This document shows positions 60,865 to 64,000 of a stretch of DNA of 64,000 bases, piece by piece; the first letter of the stretch is position 1, and each line of letters starts with the position of its first letter. The DNA lies in the NCBI RefSeq assembly GCF_900104115.1, contig NZ_FNJM01000001.1, positions 966,257-1,030,256 on the forward strand, given 5' to 3'. The notes beneath the pieces were generated by a model, which did not search any database, was not told the DNA's origin, and saw only the letters and a program-made list of their open reading frames with translations. The position numbers and the translations under genes are program-made. This DNA comes from Clostridium gasigenes. Lineage in GTDB: Bacteria; Bacillota; Clostridia; Clostridiales; Clostridiaceae.

Positions 60865-62343
60865 ATGAGTGTTAGACATTATGTTCTTGCTGCCACTGAT
60901 GGTTTCATAGAACTTCCGACCTCTCCCGACCTTCCACCCGTAGGCACTGAGCGTAGGAAAGTGTATGTTTTTGGTTTTGTTGGTGGACTTTTTAAAGTTA
61001 ATAATAAAGTAATAAATGAAGATCTTAATTGGACAAACCCCTCTAATTGGCCAAAATTTAAAGACTTGATAGGAACCGCCACCATACCTTCTCCGATGGT
61101 CTGGGGAGAAACGGGCGATAGAGTCTATATAACCTTGATAAATTTAGGCATGCCTACCGCAGGTATTATGGATGCTCACACTGTGCATATGCATGGTGCC
61201 CATGTAGCTACTCAGCTAGATGGCTTCCCAGAATCATCCTTTGGAGTTCCTATGTGGATGGATTTTGATAAAGCCCCACCCGTGGCAACTTATCTTTTTG
61301 ATACGGAACATCCCGGAACCTATATGTATCACTGTCATGTTGAAGCATCTGAGCATGTTCAGATGGGTATGTACGGAGCCCTAGTTGTCTATCCGTCCAT
61401 GAAAAGTCTTGAATTGGTAGGCATAAGAAAATTATGTAATGGCAGTTGGGTATACAAAGGAAAACTACAAGATCATATTTCTGAAACTGCCACAAATAGA
61501 AACTTTGCATACAATGATATACGGTCTTATTTTAACAAGGAATATATAATGTTACTTTCTGATATAGATACTAGATGGCATGATAGTGTTCAAACAGGTG
61601 GTAATTTTAATCCTATCGATTTTAAACCTGATTTTTGGCTTGTAAACGGTCGTGCCTTCCCAGACACCTTGCTTCCACATCCCTTAACTCCGATTGAAGG
61701 CAGTAATAAGGATGTATCTCAGCTTAACTACGAATCCTATGTTCATGTAAAAACAGGAGAATTGTTCCTGCTTAGAATGATTAATATGGGCTATCAGGTC
61801 GTACCGTGGCATATACACGGATGGCATTTTGCAGTAATAGGTAAAGATGCTAATCCAAGTCCATTTTTAAAAATATCTGAAACATTAGGTTTACACGCAC
61901 ACGAGGGCCTTGAAAGAGGATTTACAGCTACCATAGGTTCAGGAGAAACCTTTGACCTATTGATAGAAGCCGAAGATAAACGTCCACAATATAGAAACTA
62001 TATTGTAAATGGACAAGATTGTATATCCTCATTGTGTAATCAAATGCATAAAATAAAAAATATAGATCCAAATGTAATAGCTAACATTCCAACTGAACCA
62101 GTCAACATCAATAATATAGATACAGTCAATTATGTAGATATCTGCGATGAACCTTCAACTGTTAATGATAACTTTTTCCCCCAATTTTATCCTATGCACA
62201 ATCATGATGACTATAAAGCTACTAACAATGGGGTGTATCCAGGAGGACAATTGACCTATATTCAAACAGATGCTCCTGAGCAAAAGTGTGAAAAAAAGAA
62301 TCATGGTTCTTGCCCTGAAAATTACTGCATTCTTGGTATATAA
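60865..62343 (+). CDS. multicopper oxidase
   Basis: The 492-aa protein lacks a signal peptide. Copper motifs are DAHTVHMHGAHVATQ, YMYHCHVEASEHVQMGMYG, VPWHIHGWHFAVIG and FYPMHNHDDYKATNNG, each with the His pairs of type 2/3 or type 1 centres. The order differs from CotA laccases because the HCH motif lies in the first domain, as in two- and three-domain oxidases or nitrite reductase-like forms. The C-terminus is Cys-rich (QKCEKKNHGSCPENYCILG). Base composition is less AT-rich than its neighbours, which suggests transfer. Its role in an anaerobe could be spore surface or oxygen protection. Confidence 0.85.
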   Translation: MSVRHYVLAATDGFIELPTSPDLPPVGTERRKVYVFGFVGGLFKVNNKVINEDLNWTNPSNWPKFKDLIGTATIPSPMVWGETGDRVYITLINLGMPTAGIMDAHTVHMHGAHVATQLDGFPESSFGVPMWMDFDKAPPVATYLFDTEHPGTYMYHCHVEASEHVQMGMYGALVVYPSMKSLELVGIRKLCNGSWVYKGKLQDHISETATNRNFAYNDIRSYFNKEYIMLLSDIDTRWHDSVQTGGNFNPIDFKPDFWLVNGRAFPDTLLPHPLTPIEGSNKDVSQLNYESYVHVKTGELFLLRMINMGYQVVPWHIHGWHFAVIGKDANPSPFLKISETLGLHAHEGLERGFTATIGSGETFDLLIEAEDKRPQYRNYIVNGQDCISSLCNQMHKIKNIDPNVIANIPTEPVNINNIDTVNYVDICDEPSTVNDNFFPQFYPMHNHDDYKATNNGVYPGGQLTYIQTDAPEQKCEKKNHGSCPENYCILGI

Positions 62344-62382
62344 AAAATCAGTATAAATTTAGAGTTGGTATTTAATAAAAAT

Positions 62383-62420
62383 AATGAACGTAACACAATT
62401 ACTATTGTGTTACGTTCATT
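62383..62420. terminator. terminator after the multicopper oxidase gene
   Basis: AATGAACGTAACACAAT pairs with TTGTGTTACGTTCATT around a short loop, followed by AATTTTTT. It lies 40 bp after the stop codon. Confidence 0.92.
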
Positions 62421-62486
62421 AATTTTTTAAATTCTTATAATTTCTACTTTGTATTCATCTGGATTAGTTACAACGTAATAGCTAGA

Positions 62487-62620
62487 TATTTATCCTGATA
62501 ATTTTTATCATACAGTTACAGGCTGTAGCTACTGCGGCTATGGCGGAAATCTTCATAGGCATGCAACATATCAAAGAAATGTTATTTCTAGTGAAATAAC
62601 AACTACTATAAATATCTAAC
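62487..62620 (+). pseudogene. zinc-ribbon fragment, DUF6431-like
   Basis: The plus frame reads DIYPDNFYHTVTGCSYCGYG, then GNLHRHATYQRNVISSEITT and stops. The CSYCG pair and HRHATYQRN resemble the N-terminal zinc ribbon of DUF6431/transposase-linked proteins. No start codon and no continuation are present. Confidence 0.4.
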
Positions 62621-62648
62621 GGGTGATATAGCCTGATTGTAGTAAAAC

Positions 62649-62783
62649 TCACGCTATAATATTAGATAAGGTAATGTAAAACTCTTGTTCTTCCTTTGTT
62701 TTTGCACACTTAAAGAAATTCATCAATTCACTATATGAGCACTTTTCAAATATATCATATAAATTTTCCTTATTATCATTCGT
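62649..62783 (-). pseudogene. small gene whose ATG has become ACG
   Basis: AGGAGG (62794-62799) is followed after 9-10 bases by ACG, then an open frame of 43 codons: NDNKENLYDIFEKCSYSELM, NFFKCAKTKEEQEFYITLSN and IIA-stop. The frame is protein-like and resembles small clostridial proteins of the MNNKEKLYHVF type. With ATG it would be a normal 44-aa gene. As it stands it is either silent or uses a rare start. Confidence 0.5.
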
Positions 62784-62910
62784 TAATAAAATCCTCCTGA
62801 TTAAAACTATTTATATAATATTATATACCACTAGAAGAATATTATCATTTAATTCAATTAAATTGTACTCTTAGATGTTTTTCTATACACCTTAACATTT
62901 ATTAAGTAGC

Positions 62911-62945
62911 AAAAGGACCCAGAAGTTCATCCACTTCTAGGTCCC
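62911..62945 (-). terminator. terminator after the DUF2922 gene
   Basis: GGACCCAGAAGT (62915-62926) pairs with ACTTCTAGGTCC (62933-62944) with one mismatch, followed on the minus strand by TTTTGC. Confidence 0.75.
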
Positions 62946-62962
62946 TTAAATTCCCCTTAATA

Positions 62963-63181
62963 CTAAAGTACTACATCTGTAGTTTCTTTAGTTACTATTT
63001 GAGCTTCTTCCTTAGATACAAGTTTACCACCTTTAGATAAAAACATATCCTTTGCAATAATACTATCCATAGCTGTAGATATATCTGCATCTTTAATATC
63101 AGGTTTTATATCTTTAATTGCAAAAATAAATTTACCCTCAGCTACGTCATTAAACTTCATATTTAATACTCTTTCAACCAT
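62963..63181 (-). CDS. DUF2922-family protein
   Basis: The 72-aa protein MVERVLNMKFNDVAEGKFIF continues to MDSIIAKDMFLSKGGKLV and EEAQIVTKETTDVVL, the pattern of the DUF2922 family. GAGGAA lies 8 bases before the ATG. In Firmicutes it usually follows a DUF1659 gene, as here, although the DUF1659 gene is broken. Function unknown. Tails of further copies remain at 24085 and 46557. Confidence 0.85.
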   Translation of the reverse strand: MVERVLNMKFNDVAEGKFIFAIKDIKPDIKDADISTAMDSIIAKDMFLSKGGKLVSKEEAQIVTKETTDVVL

Positions 63182-63335
63182 TAATGTTTCCTCTGTAGCT
63201 AATAAATTTAATTCATTAGCTCTTTGATTTTTTCACCAAAGGTGGGCAGCGCCAATATTTCATTACCTTTTGTATCAACACCAACTTTGTACTTAACAAC
63301 AACTGCTGTATCAACTAATATTAATTAACTGCCAT
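63182..63335 (-). pseudogene. DUF1659-family gene, disrupted
   Basis: From ATG 63335 (GGAGGTG upstream) the frame hits TAA after MAVN; the next frame encodes DTAVVVKYKVGVDTKGNEI, a typical DUF1659 segment. Then the 35-bp repeat with CACCAAAGGTGGGCAGCGCC is inserted, and the C-terminal part NQRANELNLLATEETL continues in another frame into the DUF2922 gene. At least two frame changes make it non-functional. Confidence 0.7.
63221..63255 (+). repeat. 35-bp repeat, second copy
   Basis: It matches 59658-59692 apart from one base and lies inside the DUF1659 relic. Confidence 0.85.
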
Positions 63336-63401
63336 ATGTTTCACCTCCCTGCACTTAACCATGCAGTAGTTAAGGTTTTTGAAAAAATAGAGACACAAAA
63401 A

Positions 63402-63468
63402 TGCCCCCTTTATAGTAACAGCTTTTTGTTATTTAATCTGTCTACTTTAAGGGGAGCATATCATTATC
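63402..63468 (-). terminator. terminator of the FIVAR surface protein gene
   Basis: TGCCCCCTTTA (63402-63412) pairs with TAAGGGGAGCA (63458-63468) with one bulge; the loop holds a small AACAAAAAGCTGTT-type hairpin on the minus strand. TTTTTGT follows on the minus strand. It lies 19 bp after the stop codon. Confidence 0.65.
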
Positions 63469-63486
63469 TACTCTATAGGATATATT

Positions 63487-64000
63487 TTATTTATTTGCTA
63501 CTCTTCTTTTTCTTATAATAACTAGTCCACCTAATGATAATAAGACTGCTCCTGATAACAATACAATATTCTTTGTCTTATTACCACTTTTAACTTTATC
63601 TCCATTAGTTGCAGTTTCAGTTTCATTATTGTCCTTTGATGAATCTGTCTTTCCTGGAACCTCCTTATTTTCATCTTTCTCTAGATTACTTATAGAATCT
63701 TCTAGATTATTATAATCTTCTGTTATACTCTCCTCCGTAGCATTTACATCTCCAATTACTGATCTAGCCCCTCTTATCCTTTCAGCTAATAGGGATGCTG
63801 AATTTCCAGTATACTTACTAATATCTATATTTTCAGCCTCTGCTATTTTTTTATTTATGCCGTCCTTAGTAATTGTAGCTTGTTTCTTTTCTAGTTGATC
63901 TAATGCACCTTGTAATTCTTTAAGTGCTGTAGCTATACTTTCTTGTGTAGATTTTTCATCAATTACAATTGCCTTAGCTGCATTTAATTTTTCAACTAAA
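63487..64000 (-). CDS. FIVAR-domain surface protein, C-terminal part
   Basis: The frame is open to the window edge, so the N-terminus is missing; 171 codons are visible. One FIVAR-like helical repeat (INKKIAEAENIDISKYTGNS, ARSVIGDVNATEESI, NNLEDSISNLE) is preceded by part of another. A polar linker (EVPGKTDSSKDNNETETATN) leads to a membrane helix (NIVLLSGAVLLSLGGLVII) and the tail RKRRVANK. No LPxTG sortase motif is visible, so it is probably held by the membrane segment alone. FIVAR repeats occur in cell-surface and carbohydrate-binding proteins. Confidence 0.8.
   Translation of the reverse strand, partial: LVEKLNAAKAIVIDEKSTQESIATALKELQGALDQLEKKQATITKDGINKKIAEAENIDISKYTGNSASLLAERIRGARSVIGDVNATEESITEDYNNLEDSISNLEKDENKEVPGKTDSSKDNNETETATNGDKVKSGNKTKNIVLLSGAVLLSLGGLVIIRKRRVANK

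Noticed and set aside
63336..63518. 60-codon plus-strand frame near the FIVAR gene end
   Set aside because: It overlaps the terminator and the coding end of the surface protein on the other strand and has no ribosome binding site.
1..64000. tRNA or rRNA genes
   Set aside because: Reading the intergenic regions by eye I found no GTTCGAAT-type T-loops with matching acceptor stems and no rRNA segments.

Overview
The window is very AT-rich, with close-packed genes, strong GGAGG-type ribosome binding sites and many minus-strand operons. The gene families (NlpC/P60, SpoIIP-like domain, QueDEC/FolE, XdhC/MobA-type molybdoenzyme maturation, clostridial Cys-rich peptide with its radical SAM maturase, DUF1659/DUF2922 pairs) indicate a low-GC anaerobic Firmicute, most likely Clostridium sensu stricto. 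All family names come from reading the sequence; no database search was run.

Layout. (1) 1-4960: the end of a spermidine synthase gene, then a preQ1-I riboswitch heading an operon of a 2-hydroxyacyl-CoA dehydratase-like protein, its activator-like ATPase, queD, queE, folE and queC (queuosine precursor synthesis). (2) 5022-6704: a decayed ISL3-type insertion sequence. (3) 6864-14455, minus strand: a RiPP cluster with a radical SAM/SPASM maturase, a 104-aa protein, two Cys-rich precursor peptides (60 and 47 aa, nearly the same leader), an exporter-type ABC protein and a two-gene ABC transporter. (4) 14.65-18.33 kb: broken IS66, IS4-like, ISAs1 and second IS4-like elements. (5) 18.4-23.8 kb: purine-linked genes (guanine deaminase, ECF S component, PucG-like aminotransferase), a Cam-type carbonic anhydrase, a C_GCAxxG protein and a SEC-C protein. 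(6) 24.1-28.3 kb: NlpC/P60 hydrolase, a BlaI-type repressor with an M56 sensor protease that carries a SpoIIP-like domain, and a cupin regulator. (7) 28.5-38.7 kb: a drug/metabolite exporter, a hydantoinase, a Gfo/Idh oxidoreductase, an osmoprotectant-type ABC importer, tandem MFS paralogues and a DUF5692 membrane protein.

(8) 39.1-45.3 kb: one minus-strand operon, mobA-modE fusion > xdhC > NTPase > FecCD-type permease > ATPase > DUF364 > binding protein, preceded by a sequence matching a ModE operator. This looks like metal (probably molybdate/tungstate) uptake coupled to maturation of molybdenum hydroxylases. With guanine deaminase, NCS1 permease, nucleoside deaminase, PucG-like aminotransferase and hydantoinase in the same window, it suggests purine scavenging through a molybdenum-dependent dehydrogenase encoded elsewhere. 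(9) 45.6-52.2 kb: DMT exporter, NCS1 permease with an unlisted 54-aa membrane protein, deaminase, flavodoxin-like reductase with divergent HxlR regulator, DRGH nuclease and a Bax inhibitor-1 family protein.

(10) 52.4-64 kb: a plastic, decaying region with IS1595 relics, NERD-domain proteins, a YHYH secreted protein, a sigma factor without a normal start codon, a wrecked DUF1016 nuclease gene, a multicopper oxidase, DUF1659/DUF2922 relics and the C-terminus of a FIVAR-type surface protein. A dispersed ~40-bp hairpin repeat marks at least six intergenic sites between 37.5 and 59.7 kb, often beside gene relics.
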